Shown here piece by piece: positions 38,901 to 52,830 of a DNA stretch of 64,000 nucleotides (position 1 is its first letter; every line of letters starts with the position of its first letter). The translations under genes and the position numbers were made by a program. Source of the stretch: Gorsachius magnificus (Eukaryota > Chordata > Aves > Pelecaniformes > Ardeidae); assembly GCA_034008185.1 (NCBI GenBank), contig CM067084.1, positions 70,590,612-70,654,611 of the forward strand. The letters run 5' to 3'. A model generated the notes under the pieces. It ran no database searches and was not told where the DNA came from. It was given only the letters and a program-made list of their open reading frames with translations.

Positions 38901-40309
38901 ACATGTATCATCTGAAAACCAGAACAGCTTATTGAGTTATGCCACCTTTGCATGGAACAGGTATCTACAGACCATTTCAAACTTTAAGGAAAACAAAGTA
39001 AGAATGACACACAAGAGTACTTGTTCACCTAATGTCAGCAAGGGGTTTGTGTATGGGAGCCAAAATTCCTTTTTGGTTTTGGCTGGTAGTAGGAACGTAA
39101 GTTGATAAACTGTCTTCTAAAACATTTTTGTGTGTTTGGCATTGAATATGTGCCTTTTTGGTGAATAGTATAATGAACACAAAGAATTACTGTGTTAAGG
39201 TGTTTTGTGAGATCTGTGCAATTCAAAGCACCATCCTGATCACTTGAAAGTGATTTGGTAACATGGTCTAGGAGCTGCCAATGGTTGTAAAACTGGTATT
39301 CCACCAGCTTGGTAAAATCTGTCTTACTATTTTCACTTACAGACTGTAGGCATAGAATTAGCTTCATCTAAGATTAGATAGCTTGCAACGTCTGGATTAG
39401 CTTTCTTTATATTCAGTGGACAGAAGTATGATAGGTGCAATTCACATAACTAGTTTTGAACATTAGGATGTGATTGAAGTGCTTTTTTTCTCTTCACTGA
39501 TCATAAAAGGGAGCACAGAATGACAAACTGACTTGTAAGTGAATATAGATAGATGACGGGGTACCACTCCTAGGTACAGTTGTATGTTGTGATAAGAACG
39601 CTCATGAGCTAAAACATCTACATGGGGGTATGGTTAACCAGTTTTCAAATTACATATGAAGATCCAGACTAAACCTGATCTGCACTGGTATATGGATTTC
39701 TTTGATCTTGCACTTTTTTTACTCATGGAGAAGATGCCTGTAATCAATCTCATGTCCCAGGAAGGTGTAGATGAGAAGAGTGGTCTTCACCAACATCAAA
39801 CTTACTCTTCATCATTCTCCAACCAACTGTTGTCCTGGATTTAGAATTTCATAATACCAATGAACCTTGCTGATCACATTTTACACTGGCCCATTTCAAT
39901 GCGCTGCCAGTTTTCACATGTAAGCAAAACATAACAAGCTATTCTGAGGTTGAAGAGCTCTATGGGTGTGGTCTACAGGCGATCAGGAGCTGTGAATTAA
40001 GACCGGCTGATGGTTCTGTACACCAAACATCACCAGTGAAGCAGCTTTTGCTTGGTGAGATGTGCCCATTGCTAGATGGATCATTTAAATCATGACCAAC
40101 TTTACAGTAATTTGACATTCAGAGGTATACTTAACGCTCTCCTCACTGAGCAAAACTAATGCAAATCACATATTATTTACATTAGTATCATGGGAAGAGC
40201 CTACCCAGAACAGCAGGGCAATCTAAAAATTATACACACGTCAGCGAAGTCATTCAGTTATGTCTTTGTTTTAATGAATTTTTTAAACATCTGTATCATC
40301 AGACAAAAC
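29940..40309. other. Intergenic stretch between CpG island and ABLIM2 3' end
   Basis: About 10 kb of AT-rich unique sequence. No CR1 or coding exon was recognised. It holds A-rich tracts near 32.44-32.51 kb, poly-T near 33.72 kb and a possible 13-nt exon-like element at 36373-36385 on the minus strand. Open frames at 33.1-33.5 and 36.2-36.5 kb have no recognisable product. Confidence 0.6.
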
Positions 40310-40329
40310 ATTTAGGTCATGAGAAAATA

Positions 40330-40335
40330 TTTATT
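40330..40335 (-). terminator. Candidate poly(A) signal AATAAA for ABLIM2
   Basis: This is the first canonical AATAAA (TTTATT on the plus strand) noticed downstream of the ABLIM2 stop, 1.55 kb away. Position is the only support; no clear GU-rich element was recognised after it. Confidence 0.22.
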
Positions 40336-41016
40336 TCCAACAGCATGGATTCTGAAAGTTAGTTGGAAGAAGGCATGTTCAATGCTATGGTTTTTCCAAT
40401 GCTGGGTCAGTTGAAACAGTGTGTTGTAGTGCATATATTAACCAGTTACTTTAAGGAAATGCAAAAAGACATAGTGAAGTAGGAAGTGAGTACAAACATT
40501 CAAGGCAGTAAAAATGCAGAATACTGACACATGGCTGAAAAATGTACTTTTTGTAATGCTCTTAGTATCACACAAAACTAGCAACTCACTTGAAAACATT
40601 CCTTGTCAGCAACCATACTTCTGACCATATGAAGTTATTAAATTTAATACAGTTTTTCAGCAGGAAGAGATATTAAGGTCTAACGCTCATATCAAACGCT
40701 TAGATTTTGTTAGCTTTGCTTGTTATTTAAGATAGTTTCAGGGTACTGCACCAGTATCACATAGGGGTTTTTTTAAATTGATTTGTATAGAAACATGCAA
40801 ATAGTAATGCATGAGGGTTTTATATATTTGATTATAATTGGATGTATTATTGATAGAGCACACCAAGCTTTTTTTGTTACATTTTATGCTGAACTGTTCC
40901 ATTTCCACACCCACCAATTGCCATCAGAGTTCTCATGGCTTACTGTGTAAAGCCAGAAAGTGGAGAAAGCAAGAATGTCTTTACTTAGGACACAGATTAA
41001 TGAAAATAATTCTTTT

Positions 41017-41034
41017 ATAGATAGATCTATCTAT
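41017..41034. repeat. 18-bp perfect palindrome of ATAG/CTAT units
   Basis: ATAGATAGATCTATCTAT reads the same on both strands and is followed by more CTAT/TA units to about 41042. It lies in the probable ABLIM2 3' UTR. It is most simply a short GATA-type microsatellite. Confidence 0.8.
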
Positions 41035-41882
41035 CTATATATGATTAAGATTACATGGTATTTTTAGCAGCATGAAATGTAAAAAAAAAGTTCTCCAAAC
41101 ACCCCAAACTCGTAGGAAAACACAGTTAACTGGCACAAAACACTCTTAAACCAGTTTTGTATAAGGCTTCAGTTTTCCTGATGAATGGGACTAAATTTTT
41201 AAGCAGGTCTGTATACATTTTAGTCATTATAACTGTTTTATGTCACAATATATTCTTAATAAAATAAAAACTCTTGTGTTGTAAAGATAGCTAGTTACCT
41301 TCTAGACAAATAGGACCTTTTAGAGAGTAGGCTGTGTCTAAAGTATAAGAAGTAGAATTAAGGTGCTTCCATATTTTTGCTTTCATTCTTAAAAAGTACC
41401 ACACATAAACAATTGCAATAATTGCTTGCGGACATGCTTTTCTTTGGCTTTTACCATATTTTTAATAGCATGTGATCCCCCGTTGGAGAATTTTATATTC
41501 ATTACTTACTTGATTTTGTAGAAATTGTGTTGTAAAACTTAATGGAACAAAATGTTGGATGTCCTTTGTCACAGCTACACTTTTTCTCTTCCTTTCATTA
41601 TTTCTGTTTGCATCAAGCAATAACTGCAAGCAACAATAAATTTAAAGCTAGATTTTTTGCACGTTGTAAACTGGGTAGGACCAGGAGTTACTGACAAAAC
41701 CATCTGGTCATGCAAGATTAGCAAATTCTCTGTATTCCAACACGTTGCCATCTAATCTGTCCTGTTTCCCCCGACACATACTAACACAATGAAGCTGGAC
41801 AATGGTTCAACAGCAAGTGCAAGTGATAGTTCTGGCAAGACTATTTTTGTTTTGATTAAGCACATATTTTATCTGGGAGGGG

Positions 41883-42068
<186 letters not shown>

Positions 42069-43149
42069 TTAAAACACACCACAAAATAATGCGTTAAGAT
42101 TTGCATTTAAATTCCCAGATTGGTTCTGGAAAAGACTGCATCAAAAGCAAATGAGCTCAGAGTAGCTGGGAAAAGAAATTATTCATGGCAGTAGTGACTT
42201 TTGGATAAAAAGATCTTTTCAATATAGTTCCAACTGAGCAGAAGCTACAGTCTTTGGGAAAAAGATGTGTTTATACACGGTGCTTGATGACAGAGCACGC
42301 TGAGACAAATTCAAGCTATTCCAGGACTTTAAAGAGATTGATAACAATGTAATTTCAGAGTTGGATTTGTTTTGCCTTGATCTTTAATGAGAGCGATGGA
42401 CACCACACTGGTCCACTAATAGCAGCCTTGTAACAAAGGAGAGAGACCACTGCTAAATTCTTAAATCCAAAATGTGCTTATCCATGGGGATAAACTCATA
42501 TCAGAAATCCAAGTTGGATATAGGGAGGTTTTTAAATGCCAAGAACTATGCTTCTATTTCATGTTTTCATGATTCAATATAAAAAAGAAAAAGATAGATG
42601 AAGAGGGGAGAATACCAATATAAAGAACTGGAAGGAGTTACGATAAGGGAAGTTATGCCGTTTTCCTAAGAATTACTAGTATACACACAAAAAAGGCAGA
42701 AAGATAAATATGTGAATTACAAATGAATATCTTATAAAATTCTTCTGATAATTGTGGACTACCTCTTGGTCAAGCATTTCAGTTACGGTTCTCTGTTTCT
42801 GATGTGTTAAGCATACGCTGTCTGAAAGGGACAGATTCAGTGCAAGAGAATTACAATTTACAGTTTTTAACATGGCCTCTCCTCTTCCACAAAGATTTCC
42901 TTGAAACCTGGGACCAGCCCTGCAACCTGACCCTCTCCTCCCCAACTGAGCTTTTGACTTGAAATTCCCCAGGCACAGCTCCAGTTCCAGGCACAGCCGG
43001 GCAGCCCCAGCCTGAGCACCTCGGTGCTTGCTGAAGCATCCACAAACGAGGTCCCCCATGGCTGCTAAGCACAAGAGATTCTGGGACATGCCCCATGCAG
43101 CAGAATCAGGCTCATCACACATTAGGCAACTGCATTATTTCAAGGGAAG

Positions 43150-43300
43150 GGTATCGGCCCTTTCCTTTCATCTCATTGCCTCCTGGTTGCAGGACTTCCC
43201 AGGAGTGAGAAACCTGGGTTCAATGTCCTCATTATTTGGGAAGGCTCAAACCCACCATCTAGTCCGCATCACTCACGCTCAAGGTACATGCCAGCAAGCC
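43150..43300 (-). mobile_element. Possible ancient tRNA-derived SINE (MIR-like) remnant
   Basis: The minus strand holds ATTGAACCCAGGTTTCTCAC followed by TCCTGGGAAGTCCTGCAACC. This resembles the B-box half of amniote MIR-like SINEs (a TTGAACCCAGGTCTCCTGA-type motif). Only about 60-100 bases are similar. No A box or tail was recognised. Confidence 0.35.
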
Positions 43301-45332
43301 AGCCAGGAGGGTAATTTTAAAGGACATACGGTCCTCACAAATGTGAATAATGCTGGCTGCAAATACTAAGTGCATGATGCTGAAGGTAGGGGGGAGCACA
43401 GCACTCCCCAGAGGCAGGGGAGCCACTGGGTCCTTTAGACTGTTTTTTTCTGGTACTTCAAATAAGCCAAGGTATGCTATCATTTGAGTCAAGTCCCAGC
43501 ATCATCTGGAACAGTGCTTGCTGCTATTAGCCAAAATTGTGGCAACAGAGCATGCTAACATGCCCTGATAATCCCACAATGGTTTGCCTGGCCAGGATGG
43601 ACACAGCCCCATTGACCTACCTTAAAAAGCTATTTTTTGGACAAATTTGAAAGCAAAATTTTACTTGCCACTTATTAACAATGTGTTTATCTTCATAATG
43701 CAAATTACTCAAGGAAAATTAACGAAATTGTTTATAAAAATATCACTACCCTTAATTACCTTGAATGGTCATTATGGGCCCTTGTGGTTTCTTAAAAAAG
43801 GACAGCCTTGGTTTTCTTCCCTTGAGATTCCGCATATTCCCAACAACAGTGACTAAGAGTTTGGAATGGAGCCTTCATTTTTCATTTGACCAATGACAGC
43901 AACACACCATAAGCACTATGCATAGCACGGAACAAACACGCCATGCATATTTGGCAAAGGAGATCCTGTTTCGCATGGAAATGAGCAACATCTGACAATG
44001 TATTTTAGAAACAATGTCTCACTGACAGAATTTAATTCTACTATGTTCGGAAAGAAAAAGTAACTTCTCTCTGCATTAATTTTTTTCCCCCATGTTTTCC
44101 TGGTAATCCAGTGGGCAAATGCGAGTAAGCTTAACTCCACCAATTTCTCACAGCAATCTGTAAGTTGTGGGACTGAAAAAGAAGTCTGGATGAGCAAAGT
44201 GTATCATATTTTGTTTTACCTTGCTTTCTAGATTGCGGATAAGACTTGAGATGTCCCCTAACTCAGGAGAAAGCAGTGACAAACTGTAGTTCATACTCAA
44301 AGATAAAATCAGAAAGTCTATACCCTGCAGGTAAACCCTCTTTGCCAATCAGTCAAAACCACAGCTAAGGTAAAACTTTAAAAGGAATGTTTTCATCTTT
44401 TTTTTTTTTTTTCTTGAGGTAAATTATACCATTTCTTCCTAGAAATTGCTGGGGTCTCATCAGATCTGTTTCAATACTGAAGGTCAATGGAGAGAGAGTC
44501 AGCAAGCCCTGCATCAGGTCTCAGGCCTTTTCTGCAGGGTGTCGAATCCTCGCTACACTTCCCCTCCTGACGAAGTGTGCCACCAATTTCCGTACAAGCT
44601 CTGAAATTCCCCCTGTCCTCTCCAAGGCTGTACTTTGCCATTTATCATTTTGCTTTGCCCTCAGGCTTAGCAAGCTTTCAGTTTACATGCATCTTCCCAA
44701 GCCAGTATGAATTAGATATGCGCTCTGCTCCACCGCTTATATCCAGATGGCATCACCTACATTCCTTGCATACACTCATTTTCTGATTATACTGCAGTTT
44801 TGTTTACAGCAGCACCATTTTGCTTTCCTCACAAAAGCTCTCAGCTGATGCCGCCTGGTCTGAATTGAAGTGAGAATTTCCAGCCCAGGGATGCAGTAGC
44901 AGAAATTGAGATGGGGAAAGCACGAGCTCATTTATTTCCACCTCCCATTCCACTAGGCAGTTTCTTTGCTTTTAATTCTCCTCCACATACTGTCCCTCAT
45001 CTCAAGGACTAAAAACCAGACTGCAAAAGTTTCTTACTCCATCAATGCATTATCCACATGCAAAATTAATTCTAGTAGAAGAGAACACTTCCCCTTTGGT
45101 CTGAACCTCCTCTGAGGACACCAGTCTGTGCCCAGTGTAGCATAACTCCTACTGTTTTCCCTGCATCTCAGAAACTTTCACCATCCCTTTCTTAAGCACC
45201 ATGGGCTCTAGCTTTGGGACTGACCCTAGAAGCAGCAATGATTACAGTTCTGTCTGCAAATTTTGGAATAAACCTTGATCCCAGAAAGTTGTCATCAAAC
45301 TGGCAAAGCTTCAGATAAAAGTAACAAAAGTA

Positions 45333-45475
45333 ATCATGGGTTGCAGAGTTTGATTTATGAAGAAAGACCAAAAGGCCTAGTATGCATAAGCTTAGCCAAA
45401 TGATGACTAAGGGAAAATATGGTAAATGTCTACAAGTATTCGAAGGGTCTAAACACCACTGGAATAGGCCAGTGT
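45333..45475 (+). mobile_element. CR1 LINE fossil (RT C-terminal fragment), plus strand
   Basis: GATTTATGAAGAAAGACC and the following 100 bases give a degenerate LIYEERPKGLVC..LSQMM..GKY.KCLQVFEGSK reading. It resembles the CR1 block [24 protein letters not shown]. It is short and decayed; the ends are uncertain. Confidence 0.55.
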
Positions 45476-45805
45476 GGGAAGTTTATGTTTGTACTTTTCT
45501 TTATATGTGTGATGTTAAATTTTGTCTGCACTACTGTTGGGACTTTCCTAAACCTTATAGCTTTAAAACCTAGAGCTCTTCCCAAACAAAGGCAGAGAAA
45601 ATGCACCACTAAGAAATCTTAGCTTGATTTATCTTTCTTCTCAGCTATTTGGATATTAATTTGTCTTAACTGAAGTGTTACCTTGTCTTGTTAGTCAAAC
45701 AAAAGAAGGGAAATTGAAAATTATGCATAGGGAATAGGGAGGTTATTAATCTTGAGGCATGACAGAAGATGTGTGTGTAAAGCTATGCTTTAAAAGGATG
45801 ATTTC

Positions 45806-45822
45806 TTTTTTTTTTTTTTTTT
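45806..45822. repeat. Poly-T tract (17)
   Basis: A run of T with no retroelement recognised beside it. A similar shorter run lies at about 44399-44412. Confidence 0.85.
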
Positions 45823-48433
45823 CTAGGATTGGATCAGCTTAAAATATCCAGCTATGTTAATAGTGCATCATTGAGCCATTAAAGGAATGGCCCAACTTAT
45901 TAGTAAAAGTAACATTCATTCCTTTTATTTAACTGGTGTTGGCCTTATTTACATAGGAAGTCTGGGTGTTTTACAGTGTGCTAGATTCTTAATTCCCTCT
46001 ACGACAATTTGCCCATATTCAGGCGGTTTAGCTCAATCTACTTCTCTGCTCTGCATCAAAGGCAGAGCTGGGCAAGTTGCAGACACTGAGGAGAATACAG
46101 AGGACCAGATTAAGGTCCCCTTCTGCCCACGCTCTGAACTGAGTGTATTTAAGTGAGCTCAGTTTGCAAGCTGCATAGTGATGTTACCATGATGCTACCT
46201 GAAAATCTTGCTAAAAGATAAGGTAAACAGTTTAAAGATGGTTCTTCACTAAAAAGACTGCTACACTGGAGCTCGCAGCATCAGAACATCAGCATTTTGG
46301 ATGTATTTAAGTGTGAAATTGCTACACAAGAAAGTACTACTGCATCATATTGTTTTGATAAAATTGTATTAATCTGAGGCTTGTAAAGTCAATAGTGATC
46401 AGTCCTTTGTTCTGGATAGCATTTTCTGTCAGCCTGCAGGGGAAATCAGAAAAAGACAGTGAGACTCAAGTTCAGTAAAGTGCTGAGGATCCACCAGATG
46501 AGTCCCAGCAGTGGCTTTGTATGGAAGAGGAGAGTCATGTCATCAGAAGCACAACCTCTCACCTGCACTGACAGCATTTTGGATTAGAGATACGGGATCA
46601 CAACCTTGGGATCCCATGTTGGGAAGCCCAAAGGTGGCCTGCAGCTTGGGAACTGAATGCTACTGCTGTAATTCATCCCCTGGATGTTACCTACAGGGCA
46701 CAAAACTGTGGAAGAAGGGTCACTGCACCTTGCTGTAATTATGTAGCTAGCGCTCCTAAAACTGATACAAACACACAACAGAATTAAAATGGAAATGTTT
46801 CTTACTAAGATACACAGAACTAAGCAAGGGCTGAGCTCAACCTCTCTACTGCAATGCAACCACTATAACGGAAAGTTCTCATGCTCTACGAACCACGATC
46901 ATTAAAATGAGCAGTACAGATACACACTCATTTTTGAGTCTCTCAGAACAAAAGTAATTAATTGCACATTCAAATACTTGCTCCACAGTGCTATTTCAGA
47001 AAGAAGTGATGCCTTCACTGTAAATTAATGAGGCTTGTCTATTTTTCTGTGGCCTGCTAAAAAGCCACTAATAATTCTAAATAGAGTTATAATGTTTCTT
47101 TAATTCAATGAGATTTCTTTTCCTTGAGAATAATTGTGCTTTTAATGAAATTCAGAGATCTTCAAAATTAATACTTAGGAACATGGCACTAGTGTGAATA
47201 AGTCACAGGAAGGGAAAATTGCAATTAACCTACAGCCGAGCTGCAGTAAACTGTGACCAGGTCATGCTGCACAAGCATGTTTATTCTGTGTCAGTAACTG
47301 GGTGGGAGTCCTCATGTGAAAACCCGCTGATGTAGGGACTTCAGAGGATATCATACATCCTCGAGAGTCAATATTGAACCAATGAACCAACACAGCGATG
47401 GCAGGAGGTGATGAGTTGAAGACTAGAAAAATCAAAGTCCTAATTCCTAGAGGTCAGTTAAAAACCTCAGGTTTGTTTCCCTTTTGCTTTTTGTTACGTT
47501 CATAGGAAATGACAGCTGAGCATTACATTGCCTTTGCTTGAATCCATAGCGAATCTTGCAGCTAGTCTCTCTCTGAAGCACTGCCGTGCACTCTATTTTA
47601 TAGAGTGGAATTTTAAGTAGTTGTCCACTTCAGTTTTGTTCAGAGTCCTTGTAACACTTCCAACCTCTGATCCACAAAATCCAGAATTAAAAGCTACAGG
47701 ATCTTTCCCAGAGTCCTCAAAATGCAAAACAGCCAAAGTAAACGGACTTACTGCAAAAGGTTTATCCACAGGTAAGCGAGCATTCGTGTAAATAATCAGA
47801 TCATAGCTCTTTAGGGTAGTTAGTGCAGAGGCTTTGCTGGTGGGACACAGCCTTTTCCTGCATTCATTAGGATGTTAAAAGTATCTCAACTGAATAAATT
47901 TGGAACAGTAACAGCCTTCCACTGTTTTTCTCCTCTCCCCTGCCCCATTCTCTTCTCCCATGCCTCTTAAAGTTAGCCCAAACATTACTTTCTGAAGCCC
48001 AATCGCAATTTTCTGGAAAATATTCTTTTTTATCTACTAAATTTCGAATCCTAATTTTGCTTTCACAAGGTTTGCACTCTTCCCCCTTCTTTCTATTGTA
48101 CTGCTGGGGCTCAGCAGGCTTTTCAGAGGTTTCTTAGAAGCCTACTGCATGGCTAATTACAAAGCTGTAATTTGCCATGTGCCACGTTCCCAAGGGAGTA
48201 TTGAATGTTATGCTCATCTACGAAGTAATTAAGCTTCATGCTCAATAAATATTTCAAAGTATTAAGTAATTATGTGATAGGGGAGGGAAAGTTAGAAAAT
48301 GGCATGAGTTGCCACCTAATGAACTTCAAAAGATATCAAAAGATAACTAGAGCAACTCCATTGACCAGGGGATGAGGCGGTAGGTGCTACAATTGTGGTT
48401 ACACTAGATGAGGGCACTTAGTCACGCCACCAA

Positions 48434-48510
48434 ACAGTTAGAGCACCTGCGCAACTGAGCCGTGGCAGGAGGGTGTAGATCCCCCTCTCTCCTCTGCTTC
48501 CATACAGCGG
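48434..48510 (+). mobile_element. Very weak SINE-like remnant
   Basis: CAGTTAGAGCACCTGC followed about 35 bases later by AGATCCCCCTCTCTCC resembles the tRNA-like head of MIR-type SINEs. The similarity is short and could be chance. Confidence 0.2.
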
Positions 48511-50767
48511 TGTGGGTCCCCAAGCCTCCCAGGAAAAGTAGTGCAACAGAAGCAGCAAGGAGAGGAGTCCGAAACCCTTCCCCATGCTGACGTCACCCCG
48601 AGCATCTATACAAGGCTGCTATATCTCATTGAGTGTCTCAGGGTACCATGGAACTTCACAGAGAAGCTGCATTCCGCTCAGCACCACTACTCTGGGGTAC
48701 TTACAATCTAACCTCTTGTGAAATACCACAAGGCACACACAAAATATTCTGCAGTAGCATTGTACATTCAATATTTTCCCCAGCTGAGTCATATGTAAAT
48801 ATGCGAGAAGCTGAAAAGATGGAAGTATTTCTCTCAGGGATATCAATACATTACCTACTCAGTGATAAACATAGAACACCTCTGAGGATAACCTGTGCCA
48901 TCATTCTGTCGTTCAACCAAATGAGCTTTTTCATACTGGCATTGACATAAGTAACTGCCTTCAGCAGACTGCTGATTAAAAAATTACATAATTAAGAAAA
49001 TAATTCATAAATAAAACTAAACCTAAGAATCCATAAGGAATTATTAAAATATATAGAAGATTTTGAGTTTCAAAAATTTCATTTGATTTAGGTACAAAAT
49101 ACCTTATTCTTAAAGCAGATTTTCCAGTTTCCCTTAGTTTGGGCTTTAGTGCATCTGTAATATGAATGCTCCACATCTAATCTCTGTTCACTCCTACAGT
49201 GTTTCCGCTCCGATAGGAATTAGCTTTCATACGTATCACATCACTTCTGATGCATATTTTCATTTTATGATGGCTCTTTTCATACGGGCTTTGAAAACTG
49301 ATACAGACATCCAGCACTGATCACAGCACAAGCATATGCCTGCAATAAGAAACACCCCACAAACGTTTTTCAAGTTAAACAGTGTGAAGTTCCACGGAAG
49401 CCAGTGACCTGCACTTCTTCACTCCAGGTTATGAGCTTCATTGTGAAGTGAGCCCGTAACCTCAAATCCAGCCCCAAACTACAAACTGCATTACCCTATG
49501 TTAAAAACCACAGCACTCCACTTCTGCTCTGATTTTCCCCATCTGAGCTCCAGAGGAGGTGGGACACACAACATTACTGGAATGAATGACATTTAGGAGC
49601 TGCTATAAATTCAGGCTCAATTACTGGAAAGCAGTGCTAAAATAGTTGCAGCCCAAATAACTAGAACCCAGGTTGATTGTTGAATAAAAAGTAGTGGGAA
49701 AAAAAGGCATCCCTAAAACAAATCCAGACAAGCAGTTTCAGGAGGAAAGGCATGTTTGAATTAATGTGAGTGCTCTGTTCAAACAAGACCGCACCCATGT
49801 TTAAATCTCTCACCTCTGTTTACAAGAGAACAAGGTGGCAGATGAAGGTTTGCTACTTGGCATTCCAGAATATTTTTTTTCTTTAGCAATTGTTTCAATG
49901 TATCCTTGTTAAACAAAGAATGAACAGGCTCAAACATAAGTGGAATAATTTACTTTCTACTGTATTTGATAGGCATGAATGAATAATGCTTTTAACTCTC
50001 TGATACTCAAAAGGCTAAAGAAACTAAGATACATTAAGATAAGAAAATCAAATGAAAGCACTAAAAGATGGTTTCCAAATGGAAGACTCTAACTATGTTG
50101 GCTTTCAAAACTACCAGCCTGTGACCACAAAAGAAATCTTATACTCTGTGACAAAAGCAACTTCAGGAGGAAAAAAAATAATAAAAAAAAAAAACTATGC
50201 AGCTGGGCAAGAGCCATCAATTTGGATGTGCAAGCACTGAATCCCATTGCTATGACTGAATAACAGGCAAACAATCTCCAATATAAGATTAAAGTATCAA
50301 GTGCATGCTTTTAGGAGCCCAAGGCCCAAATCATAAAAGGTTTTCAAGTACTTAAAAGAGGTATCAAGATTTTCAGAAGTGTCCATAAGCCCAACTTCCT
50401 TTAGAAAAAAACCAACCATGCCCTGTGGAACACCACTGGGAAACCAGCAGGTAAGGAATGTGCTAATGTGTACCATCCAAAGGCGATGTCTTAGTCCTTG
50501 GGAACTCAGGACTTAAGTTGTCCAAAATAGGGAAGTTTGCTCCAGGACGCTGCTATTTAAGCCCCTGCATAATAAAATGGTCCTTTTGATAAAATGTTCC
50601 AAGACAGACCAAATGATGTCTTTTTTTCAAATGATACTGCAGGAAGAGCACCAAATAATTCTATTTTGGAATTATATTCTGTTAAGGCTTTGTGTTCACA
50701 GAATACACCAACCTAAGCAAATTAGGGACTTACGGAGGTCTTCAAAGCAGGGTCAACTTTAAAATTT

Positions 50768-51290
50768 GACCACATCCCTCAGGCCTTGTCCAGCTGAATT
50801 TTGCATGTATCCAGGGAGGGAGACTCTACAGCCTCTTGGGCAACCCTTCAGTGCACTATTCTCCCCAGGAGGAACTTGTCCCTTATATCTAATTGTAATT
50901 TCCCATCCTGCAACTTTTGACTGTTGTCTCTTGACCTTCCAGTGCCTACTTCTGCGAAGTCATTTTTCATAACCTTTTTACTGCAAGGGTGCACTACCGT
51001 CTCATGTTCAGCTTGTTTTCCATCAGGACCCCCAGGTCCTTTTCTGCAGACCTGTTCCCCCTATCTCGTGCTGTTGAATGGTGTTATTCTCACAACTGCA
51101 GGAATCTGGATTTACCTTTGTTGCGCTTGATGAGGTCCCTGTCGACCTATTCCTCTAGCCCAGCCAGGTCCCTCTGAAGGGAGGCTCTGCTCACCAGACC
51201 ATTAACTGCTGTCCCCCCAGTCTGTGTCATCTGCAGACGCGGTGAGGGTGCAATTCTCCTCCTTCACCCGGACTGTGTAATCCAATCCTG
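50768..51290 (-). mobile_element. CR1 LINE fragment, older, internally deleted
   Basis: Minus-strand CR1. The left part matches the 3' region (CAGGGAGGGAGACTCTACAG, then TTGGGCAACC). The right part matches RT sequence, with a TCATCTGCAGACGCGGTGAG segment corresponding to the FADD-encoding block and its surroundings. The stretch normally between them, coding for the LFSLEKRR segment, is missing. The extreme 3' tail is absent. Divergence exceeds that of the copies at 6.8, 16.0 and 62.7 kb. Confidence 0.8.
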
Positions 51291-52810
51291 TCCTACTGCT
51301 TTGTTGTTCTGCAACATTATCTGAATTAACTTGTTCTTCATCATTTCCCATTCGAATAGCTCACAGGAATGCTGCTCCATTCATCTAATGTTAGAATAAG
51401 CAGCACTGTGGTAGAGAGAAATGTCTAAAAAAATTCCCGGGCCAAATCCTTATCCAGTGCAAATTCCTTGCATTTCTAATCAGCTTATACTAGACAGAGA
51501 TCCAGACTATTCATTCAAAAGCCAGAGTGCCAGTAATGTGTTTAAACATCAGCAGGTCGTTTATTATAACTAGATCTCAATGCTGCATGTATTAGTTCAC
51601 TGTTGGCACAAACATCTCCTCGAGGAGCACAAGGAACTGGGCTACTTCTGCCTCACCGCTGAGTTAGAACAAGCAAACAAAAACATGCCGAGTGTTTCTA
51701 TGCTTAGAAATATTTGTGCTTTTGAAGAAAGAATTCCTATTATTTGAATGTTTTTATTACCAGTTGAGCCTTCCTAATCTCTAGATACCACTTGGGCCTA
51801 GAAAAATATGCATTTTTGCAAGAAAATATTTTTTTTATAATCCTTAAAATAAATTTCTTACACAACAGCATAATCTAAAAAATACTCACAATGGGAGCAA
51901 AGTTAGGAAAACACTACCATCCATTAAACCCCCACCCTCCTGCGGTCCTTCACCATTAGGCAAGGCCTTCACTGCAGCCTCCCTTAATTTGACCCAAGGA
52001 GCTAATACCATTCACTTGAGTTCATTTTTTATGACAGGAACATTCAATATGGGAGACTTCCCTTGGAAGAGGGAATCAGAGACAAACAACAGCGCCTTTT
52101 CCATGACGTCTCTTCTGGATCGTTCAAAGTTCACAACAAACTCTGTTTCACAAAAAGGAGCCCGCTTCAAGTCAACTTGCAAGAGTGCTGTTAAATAAAT
52201 CTAGCTCATGCTGATTTAGTCACCTTACTGCTCCTAAGTAGACCAGGAAATCGGAAGCATCACGTGTGAGATATTCTAACCGTACTGGACACGGTAAGAC
52301 CGCTTTCAGGTTTGATAGTTGATATAAACCACAACGGTTCTAGGTCTCCTTTCACTGACACCACCTGGACCTTGCCCACAGCCATCACACCCAGGAGCTT
52401 GTTCTGATTTTGAGCAGTGAGAGCAAGGTGATCAGGATAAAACTGGAATATTAGAACATGGATTTTTTTCTTAGAAGATTTTCCTGAATAAATCACTCCA
52501 CAGTTTGGGTAACACGTGGGCTTAGCAATGCTATCACCTTCACCATTTCTGCAGGCGCAATCCAGCCCTTCCACAAGGGACACTGGCTGTGCGGGGTGAA
52601 AACAGAAAATCAGCTGGCAACCAGTTCTGCTCGGAGATAGCCCTTGCCTCCTAGAGATCCGTGAGCAGTGATGCATAGCCTCTAGCAAATGTGAAATGGA
52701 GCTCAAGAAAAGGTGAAATCTAACCTCAGTACCTGCTTCCAGTATTCCCAGTGTTGCCCCCAAAAGCTTGAAAATACCAAGATATGCTAAGTGGCTCCTC
52801 TACTAACAGA

Positions 52811-52830
52811 TGTGTGTGTGTCTGTGTGTC
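52811..52830. repeat. Short TG microsatellite, interrupted
   Basis: TGTGTGTGTG TCTGTGTGTC; a short imperfect TG tract in the last ABLIM2 intron. Confidence 0.8.

Larger units (their letters stand above)
40310..41882 (-). other. ABLIM2: Probable ABLIM2 3' UTR
   Basis: This AT-rich stretch directly downstream of the ABLIM2 stop has no coding potential. No canonical AATAAA on the minus strand was seen between the stop and about 40335. The extent given assumes use of the AATAAA at 40330-40335; the true end could differ, through variant signals nearer the stop or sites farther left. Confidence 0.35.

Noticed and set aside
47690..47790. Plus-strand CCACAG|GTAAGC with an upstream AG, exon-like
   Set aside because: Wrong strand for ABLIM2, a single open frame of about 20 codons with no similarity. 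Isolated splice-like sites are expected by chance.
52260..52763. 167-codon minus-strand frame in the last ABLIM2 intron
   Set aside because: Same strand as ABLIM2 but no known domain and no matching splice sites. Including it would break the headpiece, whose exons join in frame without it.
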